A stretch of DNA of 64,000 bases from Rossellomorea orangium (lineage in GTDB: Bacteria; Bacillota; Bacilli; Bacillales; Bacillaceae_B). How positions within the stretch are numbered: the stretch's first letter is position 1; each line of letters starts with the position of its first letter. This document shows, piece by piece, positions 16,506 through 25,046 of the stretch. Both the position numbers and the translations under genes were made by a program. The notes under the pieces were generated by a model. That model was not told the origin of the DNA and made no database searches. It worked only from the letters and a program-made list of their open reading frames with translations. The stretch covers positions 186,001 through 250,000 of the forward strand of contig NZ_JAHWGH010000014.1 of NCBI RefSeq assembly GCF_019334305.1. Direction: 5' to 3'.

Positions 16506-18908
16506 GTGATAGATGTGAGAAAAAAAGCATCAAATGCTTCAAAACAAATTTTCCCGACTGGCTGTCCAGGTCTTTTTCCACGGGGAATATGTACAAACCC
16601 TACCATTACACTGGATAAAGTGGGAACAATCAGTTGTGATGCCACGATTAGCGGAAAAGTAAGATGTGATCTTCGTCCTTTGCAGGGAGTGACGGTTAAC
16701 CTTACCTCACCGTCTGAGCTTTTAACATTTCAAAATCCTAACCCTGTAACCAATAGCAGGGGCGAATTCTCCACAACCGTCATTGTCGACCGTAATACCC
16801 CCGTCACGCCTAATGTGAGTATCACAGCAAGGGCCGTTGTTGTCGAAGAAGCCATCTCCGACACCATCACCGCAAGGGTGGAATGTCTCAATTGCACTAA
16901 TTTAATTATTACTTCACCTGAAACAGTACAAGCTTTCGCACCCCAATTACAGGCCGTTACCTGCCCAGGCTTCCCAATCGACGGAAAGGTTACCTGTGAA
17001 GGGTTGACGGTACCGAATGTCGAAATCGGATTTGAAGTGGACTCTCCTTCCGGTAAAGTCATCGTCACCCCCAACCCCACACTTACGAATAATGATGGAG
17101 TATATGAAGCTACCATCCTGCCATTTCCAGGAGCGCTTGAAATCGTTACCATTGTGACGACAGCTAGAATCGGGGGAAATGCATTCCGCTCAGAACCCGT
17201 AGAATATGAAATCAATTGTCCTGGTTGTGAAAATCTAGAAATCACATTGGACAGCCCCCCTCAAATCAGTTGCAACGGGTTCCTGTCCGGCAGACTGACT
17301 TGTGACGGGGAGCCCGTGGCTAATGTACCCGTAGCGCTTACAGGCTCACCCGTATTGAATATTATCAATCCTAATCCAGTAACCAACGAAAACGGTGAAT
17401 TCACTTCTCTGGTAACCATCAATTTTGATACCGAAGGACAAGAAGTAGAATATACAGCATCGGCTGCCTTTACTGGTATCGACGTGACGGCTTCGGGTAC
17501 TGTGTTTGTCGATTGTGTAAGGTGCAATACCCCTGTATTAACATTGAATCAACCATTGTCCCCAATCGGATGTGACGGTGGAACCATTTCCGGCCAATTC
17601 ACCTGTAATGGTGAACCCATCATTAATACCCCTGTCTTCTTCACCGTCATGTCTTCTGGAACCGTCACCATTAACCCTAACCCTGCCATCACCAATGCTG
17701 ATGGGATCTTCACGGCCACGATCCAGCCAGGACTAAACGTGACAGAGTCCATCACGATTCAGGCTTCCTCCATGTTCGGGGGAGAGGAAGTGACCTCAGA
17801 ACCACGTAATGCCACTGTGAACTGCGTTTGTGTCAATCCCGTCATTGAGCTAAATAACCCTGGGCCGATCAGCTGCCGCGCAGTCATTACCGGTCAAGTC
17901 CTTTGTCAGGGACTTCCAGTTCAGGGGGTAACCGTGAACTTAAGTAGTCCATTATTGAATTTCGAAACACCGAGTCCGATCACGGGTCCAGATGGGTCTT
18001 ACTCGAGTGTCGTTACGGTTCAACCGATCACCCCGGTTCAAGAAGGTGTTCCTTATACGGCAGAAGCAGTCGTCTTCGGAATATCTGCCTCTAATACGAA
18101 CTTTGTCCGTGCGGAATGCCTTGAGTGCGATGGGCAGTCCCTTACCCTAATACCTCCAGCAGGAACAGTGGACTGTGATGGAGCTCCATTATCAGGAAGA
18201 GTTCTGTGTGGAAATACACCAGCCCAAAATGTAGCGGTATTCTTTTCTGTTGATCCAAGTATTGCGTTTGTATCTCCAAACCCTGCCATCACGGATGCAA
18301 ATGGAAATTATTCTGCTGTTTTGACTCCGAATCAAGGAGCAATCGGACCAGTGGAGCTCACTGCAACAACAGCCGTAGCTGGAAACGGCATCACTGCAGG
18401 ACCTTTCCAAGTCAACCTAAACTGTCCGGTCCCGCCACCTGAATGTCCATGCCGTTTCAGGTTAAATACTCAAGGGGGAGCGCAGCCTGGTGCCCGTATA
18501 CGAGTTGTACGATTTGGTCACGTAGAGGATTATACGGGTCGGTTAAATATTACGGTCGTGCAATGTGGATCAGGTATTCAAGGGATCTGTAACCCTGCCG
18601 TCGACAATTTCAACTTTGTATTCAACGCCTCGAACGGTGACAACTTCCAATTCACCCAAGGACGGAGATCAAGCATCTCCTGCGAGAATAATCTAACGAC
18701 AGCCATCGTAGAGGGAACCATCAACGGCCGGATCAATAACGGTCCCTCCCGTACCTTTGAGGCCAAACTAACCGCTGTGTTTAATAAAAACAATAACACC
18801 ATTACCTGGACCATCTTTGCAACAGACAATACGACCACAACTTTTGAAACAGTGGTACCGTTCACAGCACCAACCGATCCAACATCGTTTATTATCGGAT
18901 GCCCTTAA
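16506..18908 (+). CDS. Cys-rich protein of six Ig-like repeats plus a C-terminal domain, possible spore or cell-surface protein
   Basis: An 800-residue protein with six tandem repeats of roughly 95-110 residues (about 28-660). Each repeat runs C-x-N/P-x-(I/L)-x-L, then an (I/T)SC...G-x-(V/L)-x-C pair, then a NP(N/S)P-(V/A)-T-N-x-x-G-x-(F/Y) turn, and ends in a (V/N)-x-C. The regular four-cysteine pattern suggests disulfide or crosslink use. A different C-terminal domain of about 150 residues follows, starting at CPCRF. The repeats look like bacterial Ig-like folds. There is no signal peptide, LPxTG motif or membrane helix, which would fit a spore-coat or exosporium protein assembled from the mother cell; this is inference. 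Start is a GTG at 16506 or 16515. Monocistronic. Confidence 0.7.
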   Translation: MIDVRKKASNASKQIFPTGCPGLFPRGICTNPTITLDKVGTISCDATISGKVRCDLRPLQGVTVNLTSPSELLTFQNPNPVTNSRGEFSTTVIVDRNTPVTPNVSITARAVVVEEAISDTITARVECLNCTNLIITSPETVQAFAPQLQAVTCPGFPIDGKVTCEGLTVPNVEIGFEVDSPSGKVIVTPNPTLTNNDGVYEATILPFPGALEIVTIVTTARIGGNAFRSEPVEYEINCPGCENLEITLDSPPQISCNGFLSGRLTCDGEPVANVPVALTGSPVLNIINPNPVTNENGEFTSLVTINFDTEGQEVEYTASAAFTGIDVTASGTVFVDCVRCNTPVLTLNQPLSPIGCDGGTISGQFTCNGEPIINTPVFFTVMSSGTVTINPNPAITNADGIFTATIQPGLNVTESITIQASSMFGGEEVTSEPRNATVNCVCVNPVIELNNPGPISCRAVITGQVLCQGLPVQGVTVNLSSPLLNFETPSPITGPDGSYSSVVTVQPITPVQEGVPYTAEAVVFGISASNTNFVRAECLECDGQSLTLIPPAGTVDCDGAPLSGRVLCGNTPAQNVAVFFSVDPSIAFVSPNPAITDANGNYSAVLTPNQGAIGPVELTATTAVAGNGITAGPFQVNLNCPVPPPECPCRFRLNTQGGAQPGARIRVVRFGHVEDYTGRLNITVVQCGSGIQGICNPAVDNFNFVFNASNGDNFQFTQGRRSSISCENNLTTAIVEGTINGRINNGPSRTFEAKLTAVFNKNNNTITWTIFATDNTTTTFETVVPFTAPTDPTSFIIGCP

Positions 18909-18916
18909 ATCCGTAT

Positions 18917-18947
18917 CTGGCAGCATTTATTGTTGCCAGTTTTTTTG
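18917..18947 (+). terminator. Terminator of the Ig-repeat protein gene
   Basis: CTGGCA and TGCCAG pair around an AT-rich loop, followed by TTTTTTT. Confidence 0.8.
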
Positions 18948-19021
18948 TCCATTATTTCCTTATCCGATGAGGAGAAATATTTCTTGCTATGAAACCCGTT
19001 TCATAAATTAACATGAGAACT

Positions 19022-19120
19022 AGAAGGAAAGGAAATGCTTCCCTTCTGATTGGCGTAACGCTTCATAAGCGGCGTGACAATCTCTTCCCTAAGTGTTCAT
19101 ATTATATGGACACTTTTTTT
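19022..19120 (+). ncRNA. Candidate structured RNA ending in a terminator, upstream of the yibE/F-like operon
   Basis: Three hairpins lie in series with no ORF. Hairpin A pairs AGAAGG (19022) with CCTTCT (19047). Hairpin B pairs GATTG (19048) with CAATC (19082) and, inside, CGCTT with AAGCG around a CAT loop. Hairpin C is an 11-bp stem (AAGTGTTCATA / TATGGACACTT) followed by seven T residues. It could be a small RNA or a leader that ends transcription before the gene at 19208. I do not recognise a known riboswitch class, and no clear promoter was seen. Confidence 0.35.
19091..19120 (+). terminator. Strong terminator in the yibE/F leader region
   Basis: AAGTGTTCATA and TATGGACACTT pair with one G-T wobble around a 3-base loop and run into TTTTTTT, 88 bases before the next start codon. 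No protein gene ends here; the previous gene already has its own terminator. Confidence 0.75.
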
Positions 19121-19207
19121 CATGTCCACCTTTGCGTAATCCCTGCCGATATGGAATAATGATTACGATTTGGATGAAATATTCATCCAGGAGTTGGAGG
19201 ATGAAAC

Positions 19208-20329
19208 GTGATAGCCATTAAAAAATATAGGACACTGCTATTATTTGCCTTCCTGGCAGTCTGTGTTTTCGCTTCATTGTACTTCGTCAACCACAATCAA
19301 GGTCTGTATAACCGACCTATTGCGGAAGTGACGGACTCGACGATAATAGAAACAACAGATATGGAAGATACGACCGGTAATAAAGACCGGGTATACATAC
19401 AACAGCTGGAAGCTGTAATGAAAAACGGCCAGCATAAAGGGGAGACGATCCTTCTATCAAATAAATACTCCATGTCCGGTGCCAACGATCAGCGATACGA
19501 ACCGGGGAATGAATTATTCGTCTCCATCGACGCCGGGGGAAAAAAAGATAAAGCGTTGAATGGGCATATAGAAGATGTGAAGCGTGATCAATATCTCATG
19601 ATCATGACCTGGGCATTCATCGTGTTCCTCTTGATTGTAGGAAAAAAACAAGGTCTGTTCTCCCTGATCACCCTCGGGGTCAATGCACTAATTCTTTCTT
19701 ATGCATTGGATGTTTACCTAAACTCAGAAAAAGTGGGCTTGTTGCTCGCTTGCAGCGTTGGGGTGATTGCCTTCACCCTCGTCTCCCTCTTGTTCGTGAA
19801 TGGATTCAATGAGAAGACGTATGCAGCGGTGGTGGCCACTCTGATCGGTACGTTCTTGACGCTTCTTATCAGCTATATTGTCATCCGTTTCACAGCAGGG
19901 GACGGACTCCGGTATGAGGAAATGCAGTACCTCACCCGACCTTATCAACTAGTATTCATGGCGGGCATACTTGTCGGATGCCTCGGGGCGGTGATGGATG
20001 TCGCAATCACCTTATCTTCCTCGATCTTCGGACTTTACGAAAAAAATCCGGACATTTCGACTAAAGCACTGAGAACGTCAGGCTTTGATATTGGAAAGGA
20101 TATTATGGGAACGATGACCAACATCCTGTTCTTCGTCTATATCAGTGGCGGCATTCCCATGCTTATCCTTTATTTTAAAAATGCCTCACCGCTCGGGTTC
20201 ACCCTTTCCATGAATCTTTCCCTCGAAATGACGAGGGCCCTCACAGGAGGCATCGGGATTGTGCTGGCCATTCCGATCGGCATTTATACAGCCATTTTCT
20301 TTGTGAACAGAAAGCGGGTGAAAGCATGA
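19208..20329 (+). CDS. YibE/F-family membrane protein (first of pair)
   Basis: A 373-residue protein with an N-terminal membrane anchor (about 9-28), an external domain to about residue 130 and then seven or so membrane helices. Motifs such as GCLGAVMDVAITLSSS and DIGKDIMGTMTNILFF are characteristic of the YibE/YibF family, whose function is unknown. GTG start with GGAGG 7 nt upstream. Its stop overlaps the next start (ATGA), so the two proteins are probably made together and may form one complex. Confidence 0.85.
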   Translation: MIAIKKYRTLLLFAFLAVCVFASLYFVNHNQGLYNRPIAEVTDSTIIETTDMEDTTGNKDRVYIQQLEAVMKNGQHKGETILLSNKYSMSGANDQRYEPGNELFVSIDAGGKKDKALNGHIEDVKRDQYLMIMTWAFIVFLLIVGKKQGLFSLITLGVNALILSYALDVYLNSEKVGLLLACSVGVIAFTLVSLLFVNGFNEKTYAAVVATLIGTFLTLLISYIVIRFTAGDGLRYEEMQYLTRPYQLVFMAGILVGCLGAVMDVAITLSSSIFGLYEKNPDISTKALRTSGFDIGKDIMGTMTNILFFVYISGGIPMLILYFKNASPLGFTLSMNLSLEMTRALTGGIGIVLAIPIGIYTAIFFVNRKRVKA

Positions 20330-21126
20330 CCGTCCAAGTATGGCTTACCATCATTCTATTCACACTGATGGTCGCAGTCGGCGGGAAGAAAGGAGCAAGG
20401 TCCTTTGTGGCATTATTCCTGAATACAGGAGTGCTCCTGCTCACCATCATCATGATGAATGATCCGGACATGAATCCGATCATCTTGACGTTGATCGCGT
20501 GCATCTTGATCAGCTGTATTTCCTTGTTTTATATCAGTGAAATCAACATCAAGACCGTGACTGCTTTCATCTCTACGATCGTGACGACAGGTGCTTTGAT
20601 CTTCTTCATACTGGAGTTGACCGATGCCGCCATGATTCAGGGTTTCAGTGAGGAAGAAACCGAAGAGATCGGCGCCTTCTCCCTGTATGTCGGAGTGGAC
20701 TTCGTCAAGATCGGTGCGTCCATGATCATCATGAGCACGATTGGGGCGATCATCGATGTCACGATATCCATTTCCTCTCCCATGAGGGAAATCGCCTATC
20801 ACAATCCCGGGATCAGCCGGAAGGATTTATTCACATCAGGAATCAAGCTTGGAAGAGATATCTTGGGTACAAGCGCCAATACGCTATTCTTCGCCTTCTT
20901 CGGGGGATACATGGGGCTCCTGATCTGGTTCAAAGATCTTTCTTATTCCATCGGGGACATCGTCAACTCCAAAGTGTTCACCTCTGAAATGATCTTCATC
21001 GGCTCAGCCGGACTCGGAGTGGCCCTGGCAATCCCCGTCACCTCCGCCATTACAGCCTATTACCTGGTGAAGACGGGACAAAGGGACAGGTCCCCTGTCC
21101 CGGACGAATCACCGGTCGACAAATGA
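20326..21126 (+). CDS. YibE/F-family membrane protein (second of pair)
   Basis: A 266-residue homologue of the upstream protein without its large N-terminal external domain. It shows the same core: STIGAIIDVTISISSP, GRDILGTSANTLFFAFFGGY and a C-terminal helix pair. Translationally coupled to the first gene through ATGA. The last codons (RDRSPVPDESP) are encoded by a GGGACAGGTCCCCTGTCCC palindrome, one of the recurrent motifs of this window, so the C-terminus has probably been extended or replaced by that element. Confidence 0.85.
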   Translation: MTVQVWLTIILFTLMVAVGGKKGARSFVALFLNTGVLLLTIIMMNDPDMNPIILTLIACILISCISLFYISEINIKTVTAFISTIVTTGALIFFILELTDAAMIQGFSEEETEEIGAFSLYVGVDFVKIGASMIIMSTIGAIIDVTISISSPMREIAYHNPGISRKDLFTSGIKLGRDILGTSANTLFFAFFGGYMGLLIWFKDLSYSIGDIVNSKVFTSEMIFIGSAGLGVALAIPVTSAITAYYLVKTGQRDRSPVPDESPVDK

Positions 21127-21163
21127 AAAGGTCCGTCCCTCACATATAAGGGACGGACCTTTT
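21126..21163. terminator. Perfect-stem bidirectional terminator
   Basis: AAAAGGTCCGTCCCT and AGGGACGGACCTTTT form a perfect 15-bp stem with an 8-base loop. Both arms carry the recurrent GGTCCGTCCC / GGGACGGACC motif. Confidence 0.85.
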
Positions 21164-21295
21164 GCTTTGCGTGAAAATGGATATCATTGGAATTCATTCC
21201 GACACTTATTTATGATGAATGGCAGAAACGATTGAAACCTCTACTGCCCTCATCCGTAAAAGTAGATAAGGAGAAACCAGAATGGAGGAATATGA

Positions 21296-21664
21296 ATGGG
21301 TAAAATGAAAATCCGCATTAACTGTCAAATCAACTTATCAGAAGAATACGAGAACGCACCGGATAAGCTACAGGAAGAGATCGATTTCATCCTGAACAAG
21401 TTCGGGGAAGTGGAAGAATTCACAAAAGAACAGGATGATAGCACACTAACACTCAAAAGCCAATTGAAGGCACATGAACTGCAAGTGAACCTATTTGAAA
21501 AATGGGGAGAATGGGAATACGCACGGAATCTCTCCAGGGACATGAGGATGAATTTCATCGGATTTGGAGAAGTAGAGGAATGTAACAGCGGCGTGTTCGA
21601 TTATGAAGCAACGAAGAAGACATTCAAGAATCCTCTGAAATCCTTGCTTTTCTTTGACAAATAG
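21296..21664 (+). CDS. Hypothetical protein
   Basis: A 122-residue soluble acidic protein, not recognised. The ribosome-binding site GGAGG is 7 nt from the ATG. The pattern of alternating short helices and strands (ELQVNLFEKWGEWEYARNLS) has no obvious catalytic motif. Monocistronic: flanked by terminators at 21126-21163 and 21671-21707. Confidence 0.6.
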   Translation: MGKMKIRINCQINLSEEYENAPDKLQEEIDFILNKFGEVEEFTKEQDDSTLTLKSQLKAHELQVNLFEKWGEWEYARNLSRDMRMNFIGFGEVEECNSGVFDYEATKKTFKNPLKSLLFFDK

Positions 21665-21670
21665 AATGAC

Positions 21671-21707
21671 GGAAAACCCCGATTCTTAAATAGAGTCGGG
21701 GTTTTCC
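21671..21707. terminator. Bidirectional terminator
   Basis: GGAAAACCCCGA and TCGGGGTTTTCC form a perfect 12-bp stem between convergent genes. Confidence 0.85.
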
Positions 21708-21709
21708 AG

Positions 21710-22069
21710 TTAGTTCATTTCATTTTCGTATCTCTTGATTTTCATTTGTATTTTCTCAAGATTTGCTTCCATGTCCCTTATCTGCTGACGGACGTTTTGT
21801 TCCTGCTCGAGCATCATCTCCATGCGTTCAGGCAGGGTTTTCTCCCCATCCATCGTCCACTGAACAAATTCCCTTATCTTTTTGATTGGCATCCCCGTAT
21901 TTTTCAGACAGAGGATCATCTCGAGGAACTTAAGGGAACCTTCATCGAAAGTCCGATCGCCATTTTCCGTTCGGTTAATAAAGGGTAACAACCCTTGCCG
22001 ATCGTAGTAATGCAACTGAGAGATCTTCATATTGTTCATTTTTGCAACTTGTCCAATCGAATAGTCCAT
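21710..22069 (-). CDS. MerR-family transcriptional regulator
   Basis: About 119 residues. The N-terminal winged helix-turn-helix is clear (MDYSIGQVAKMNNMKISQLHYYDRQGLLP), followed by a long coiled coil used for dimerisation (EQEQNVRQQIRDMEANLEKI). There is no cysteine-based metal site, so it belongs with small-molecule-responsive MerR proteins. The ATG at 22069 sits 5 nt after AAGGAAGGA; the frame extends to a TTG at 22090 without support. It is downstream of the SDR gene in one transcript and probably controls it through the operator at 22836-22866. Confidence 0.85.
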   Translation of the reverse strand: MDYSIGQVAKMNNMKISQLHYYDRQGLLPFINRTENGDRTFDEGSLKFLEMILCLKNTGMPIKKIREFVQWTMDGEKTLPERMEMMLEQEQNVRQQIRDMEANLEKIQMKIKRYENEMN

Positions 22070-22083
22070 TGTCTTCCTTCCTT

Positions 22084-22793
22084 CTACCAAGGAATAACCC
22101 CGTTGTTATTAAGGATTTTACCATGATAGTTAGTCTCACTCAAAGCGTATTTCACTATGACTTCTGCCCCTTCAGCCGTCGTTTTTCCGCCAGGGGCATT
22201 TCCGTTTAAATCAGTAGAAGTGAAACCAGGTGTCACACCAAAGACCTCAGGACCTTCGCTGCCCAGTTCTTTACTGAAGGATAATGTCAATGAGTTCACA
22301 GCCGTCTTGGAAGAATTATATCCGAGGATATTGAGGGGATGGACGTCCCCATTGTCGAACATGGTCTGTGACGCCATATCCGTCGTGACGTTCACCATCT
22401 TACTTCCTCCACTTTTTTCAATAAGGGTAGAAACGCTTGCATCATTTGAAATGTCCCAAAGAAGTTCACATCAAAGATGTCACGCAACATCCCGACTTCC
22501 ACTTCACTCGGTTGAATGTTAAAATCCAATGCGATTCCCGCATTATTGATCAATACATCAAGGTGCTCCGTCATCCCCTTAATAGTACGGACTGAGTCCT
22601 GAATGGATTGTGAACTAGAGATATCCAATTGAACGAATGTTACATTGGATTTGCTAAGGGACTCCACCGCTTTCTTCCCAAGCTCCTCGTTCCGTGCTCC
22701 TAAGAAAACTTCAAACCCATTCTCCGCCAGCTGTCGAACGACCTCATATCCAATTCCTTTATTCGCCCCTGTTACCAAAGCATATTTTGTCAT
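22084..22793 (-). pseudogene. Short-chain dehydrogenase/reductase, frameshifted
   Basis: Two overlapping frames give one SDR protein. The first part (start ATG 22793, GGAGG 8 nt upstream) has TGANKGIGYE cofactor-binding and NNAGIALD motifs and stops at 22392. The second part carries the active-site YNSSK and PGFTSTDLNG and ends at 22084. The switch occurs at a run of six A residues (plus-strand T-run 22413-22418); a seventh A would join LLKK directly to SGGSKMVNV. It is therefore a single-base deletion, a sequencing error, or a slippage site. The reading frame is otherwise intact, which suggests a recent event. Cotranscribed with the MerR gene. Confidence 0.8.
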
Positions 22794-22835
22794 ATGTCTT
22801 TCCTCCATTTGATTCGTTATTGTGGTTATAAATGA

Positions 22836-22866
22836 AGAATAAACCCTGAACCAAGGTTGAGGGCAA
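22836..22866 (-). promoter_or_regulatory. MerR-type promoter/operator of the SDR-merR unit
   Basis: On the minus strand TTGCCC (-35) and TATTCT (-10) are separated by exactly 19 bases, the long spacer typical of MerR-controlled promoters. The spacer region carries the dyad CCTnAACC-TT-GGTTnAGG (22845-22862). Confidence 0.7.
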
Positions 22867-22888
22867 GAATATTTTTTTAATAAAATGT

Positions 22889-22917
22889 TTGAATATTCTA
22901 TAAATGGTTAGTATAAT
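22889..22917 (+). promoter_or_regulatory. Sigma-A promoter of the IDEAL-protein gene
   Basis: TTGAAT and TATAAT with a 17-base spacer, 27 bases before the start codon. Confidence 0.7.
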
Positions 22918-22944
22918 AGAAAAAAGGTCAAGGAGCTGATTTTC

Positions 22945-23148
22945 ATGAAGAAGTATTTGCTTAACTCACCACAGTCTGATGTAAATCACATGGATTCCCT
23001 ATTTGCAGAAATGATATTGGACGAGGCATTGCTAACATTTCGGAAAGAGCAAATCGCGCAAGGTATTGACCAGGCATTACACAAACGAAATAAAGAGGAA
23101 TTCCTGCGCTTGACGGAGGAATTAAAACAGATTCAGAATGCGGGATAA
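22945..23148 (+). CDS. Small IDEAL-domain protein
   Basis: A 67-residue protein. The segment AEMILDEALLTFRKEQIAQGIDQALHKRNKEEFLRLTEELK matches the IDEAL domain, a short helical module found in Firmicutes, often alone or at the end of small regulators. Molecular role unknown. AAGGAG lies 9 nt before the ATG, with a consensus promoter upstream and a terminator downstream, so it is monocistronic. Confidence 0.8.
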   Translation: MKKYLLNSPQSDVNHMDSLFAEMILDEALLTFRKEQIAQGIDQALHKRNKEEFLRLTEELKQIQNAG

Positions 23149-23164
23149 TTAAATTCATTTGAAT

Positions 23165-23215
23165 AAAAAAAGGACAACTCTCCTGCTAGGTTTCAGCATG
23201 ATTGTTGTCCTTTTT
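23165..23215. terminator. Terminator after the IDEAL-protein gene
   Basis: AAAAAGGACAAC and GTTGTCCTTTTT pair over 12 bp with a 25-base loop; symmetric A and T tracts make it usable from both sides. Confidence 0.75.
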
Positions 23216-23267
23216 GTGTGTTGTTCCGAATACACTTAGCACCATTTTGAAGCATTCTTAAAAGACA

Positions 23268-25046
23268 CTAAGATACATAATCAATCGTCGCTCCGCCGAT
23301 CTCCGCTTCCCTGCCGAATAACCGGGAATACACACCCGATTGATTTCGTAGCAGATCCCCATGCTTCCCTTGCTCGACAATCCTTCCATCCTCAAGCACG
23401 ACAATTTGATCTGCAGACAGCACCGTGGATAAGCGATGAGACACGATGATGATCGTTTGGTTCTTCCCTGCCCGTAGCACGGCTTCATTGATCTTCGTTT
23501 CCGTGATGGGATCAAGAGCCGAGCTCGCTTCATCCAGGATCAAAATCGGGGAATCTTTTAACAGCGCCCTCGCCAGGGACAAACGCTGCTTCTGTCCACC
23601 TGAAAGCAGGCTCCCCCTTTCACCTACGGAAGTATTGAGCCCTTCTGGTAATGTGTCGATGAGTTCACCGAGTCCACTGTCCGCCATTGCTTTCAGAAGT
23701 TCTTCATCAGTCGCATCCCACTTCCCGATCCGCAGGTTATCTGCCAATGTTCCGCTGCGGAGCATAACGTCCTGGGTCACTATCGCCATTTGTGAACGAA
23801 GCCATGCCGTATCCCACTCACGGATATCCCGGCCATCCACTTCAATCCGTCCGACTCCCGTATCGTAGAGCTTGAATAACAGATCGACAATCGTGGATTT
23901 CCCTGATCCACTCGGCCCGACCAGTGCCCACTTCTCACCGGCAGCCACTGTAAAGGACACGCCTTTTAACACATTTTCTTCTTTCCCCGGATAAGCGAAC
24001 GCTACATCCTGGAGTCGGATGCTTCCACTTGCCCGTTCACCCCGTATGCCTTTTGACACCTCTGCTTCAGACACTTCTTCTGAAAGCAAAACTTCAGATC
24101 GATCCAGGGCAGGTCCTGTTCTTCTCACGGACAGCCAGTTCCTGAGAAGACGCTGCATTTCATTTGCCGCAATCGTCACAAGACCTCCGGCTGTCAACAT
24201 CTGTCCGCTGGTTAAACCTTGATTCCAGATTAATAATGTACTGATTAAATAGACTAATCCAAGTGCAAATCCGTTATAGCTGGCGATCACTACCACCGAC
24301 TGCATCCTTGCTTTCAATTCTTTGACCGAATGCTTTACGAAGCTGTCCCGGATGGAGATGACACTGTCCACTTCACTGTCCGACACCCCCATGACCCGTG
24401 ACAGATGAATGCCTGTCACAGATTCTCTCAATCTTTCAAGATATCTCGATGCTTCTTGACGGGCATCCGCTGAAGCCAACCGGGTCCTTGCCCCTACCAT
24501 ATTAGAAGTCCAATAGAAAATCACACCAAGGACGACGCTAGTAATCATCAAGTAAGGATGAATCCATAACAGCACCAAACTGTAGATGAATACTCCCTGC
24601 ACGCTTGCCATGAAGGTCGACCCTTCCCAGGCAAGGAAATTATGAAGTGTATCCGGATCATCGGACACCCTCGCAAGCATTTCCCCTGTGGAATTATGAT
24701 GGTAAAACGAATATGGAACAACCTGCAAATGCCGGAACAGACGCAACTTCTGCCAGTTCGTCACGGTCTTCGCAGTCTGATGGCAGAAATACTCGTCGAT
24801 GACCATCATGACCAGATCCAGTACCGCAGATAAAATCAGAAGCCACATGAGTCCCCAAAGCCAGTTATAGTGTTCGTTCGGGATGATCGTATCCACGAGC
24901 CAGCTGAGGGCGAGTGTCGGTATCAGTGCCGAGAACACCTGGCTGATGGCAATGACGACGGAGTCTGCGATGACCCATTTTTTATATGGCCGAAGAAAGC
25001 TTAATACCCTTCTTCCGTCACGATTCTTACTTGTCGTGGCCGTCAT
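23268..25046 (-). CDS. Heterodimeric ABC exporter, subunit 2 (permease-ATPase fusion)
   Basis: A 592-residue half-transporter: six membrane helices (about 25-320) followed by an ATPase with Walker A GPSGSGKST, signature LSGGQKQ and Walker B LILDEASSALD. It resembles YfiC-type partners of B. subtilis YfiB/YfiC. Its ATG overlaps the stop of subunit 1 (ATGA) and AAGGAG lies 8 nt upstream, so the two halves are made together and should form one exporter for drugs or lipids. Substrate unknown. Confidence 0.88.
   Translation of the reverse strand: MTATTSKNRDGRRVLSFLRPYKKWVIADSVVIAISQVFSALIPTLALSWLVDTIIPNEHYNWLWGLMWLLILSAVLDLVMMVIDEYFCHQTAKTVTNWQKLRLFRHLQVVPYSFYHHNSTGEMLARVSDDPDTLHNFLAWEGSTFMASVQGVFIYSLVLLWIHPYLMITSVVLGVIFYWTSNMVGARTRLASADARQEASRYLERLRESVTGIHLSRVMGVSDSEVDSVISIRDSFVKHSVKELKARMQSVVVIASYNGFALGLVYLISTLLIWNQGLTSGQMLTAGGLVTIAANEMQRLLRNWLSVRRTGPALDRSEVLLSEEVSEAEVSKGIRGERASGSIRLQDVAFAYPGKEENVLKGVSFTVAAGEKWALVGPSGSGKSTIVDLLFKLYDTGVGRIEVDGRDIREWDTAWLRSQMAIVTQDVMLRSGTLADNLRIGKWDATDEELLKAMADSGLGELIDTLPEGLNTSVGERGSLLSGGQKQRLSLARALLKDSPILILDEASSALDPITETKINEAVLRAGKNQTIIIVSHRLSTVLSADQIVVLEDGRIVEQGKHGDLLRNQSGVYSRLFGREAEIGGATIDYVS

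Noticed and set aside
18192..18410. Leftward frames inside the Ig-repeat gene
   Set aside because: All antisense frames here are shadows of the repeat gene's codon pattern.
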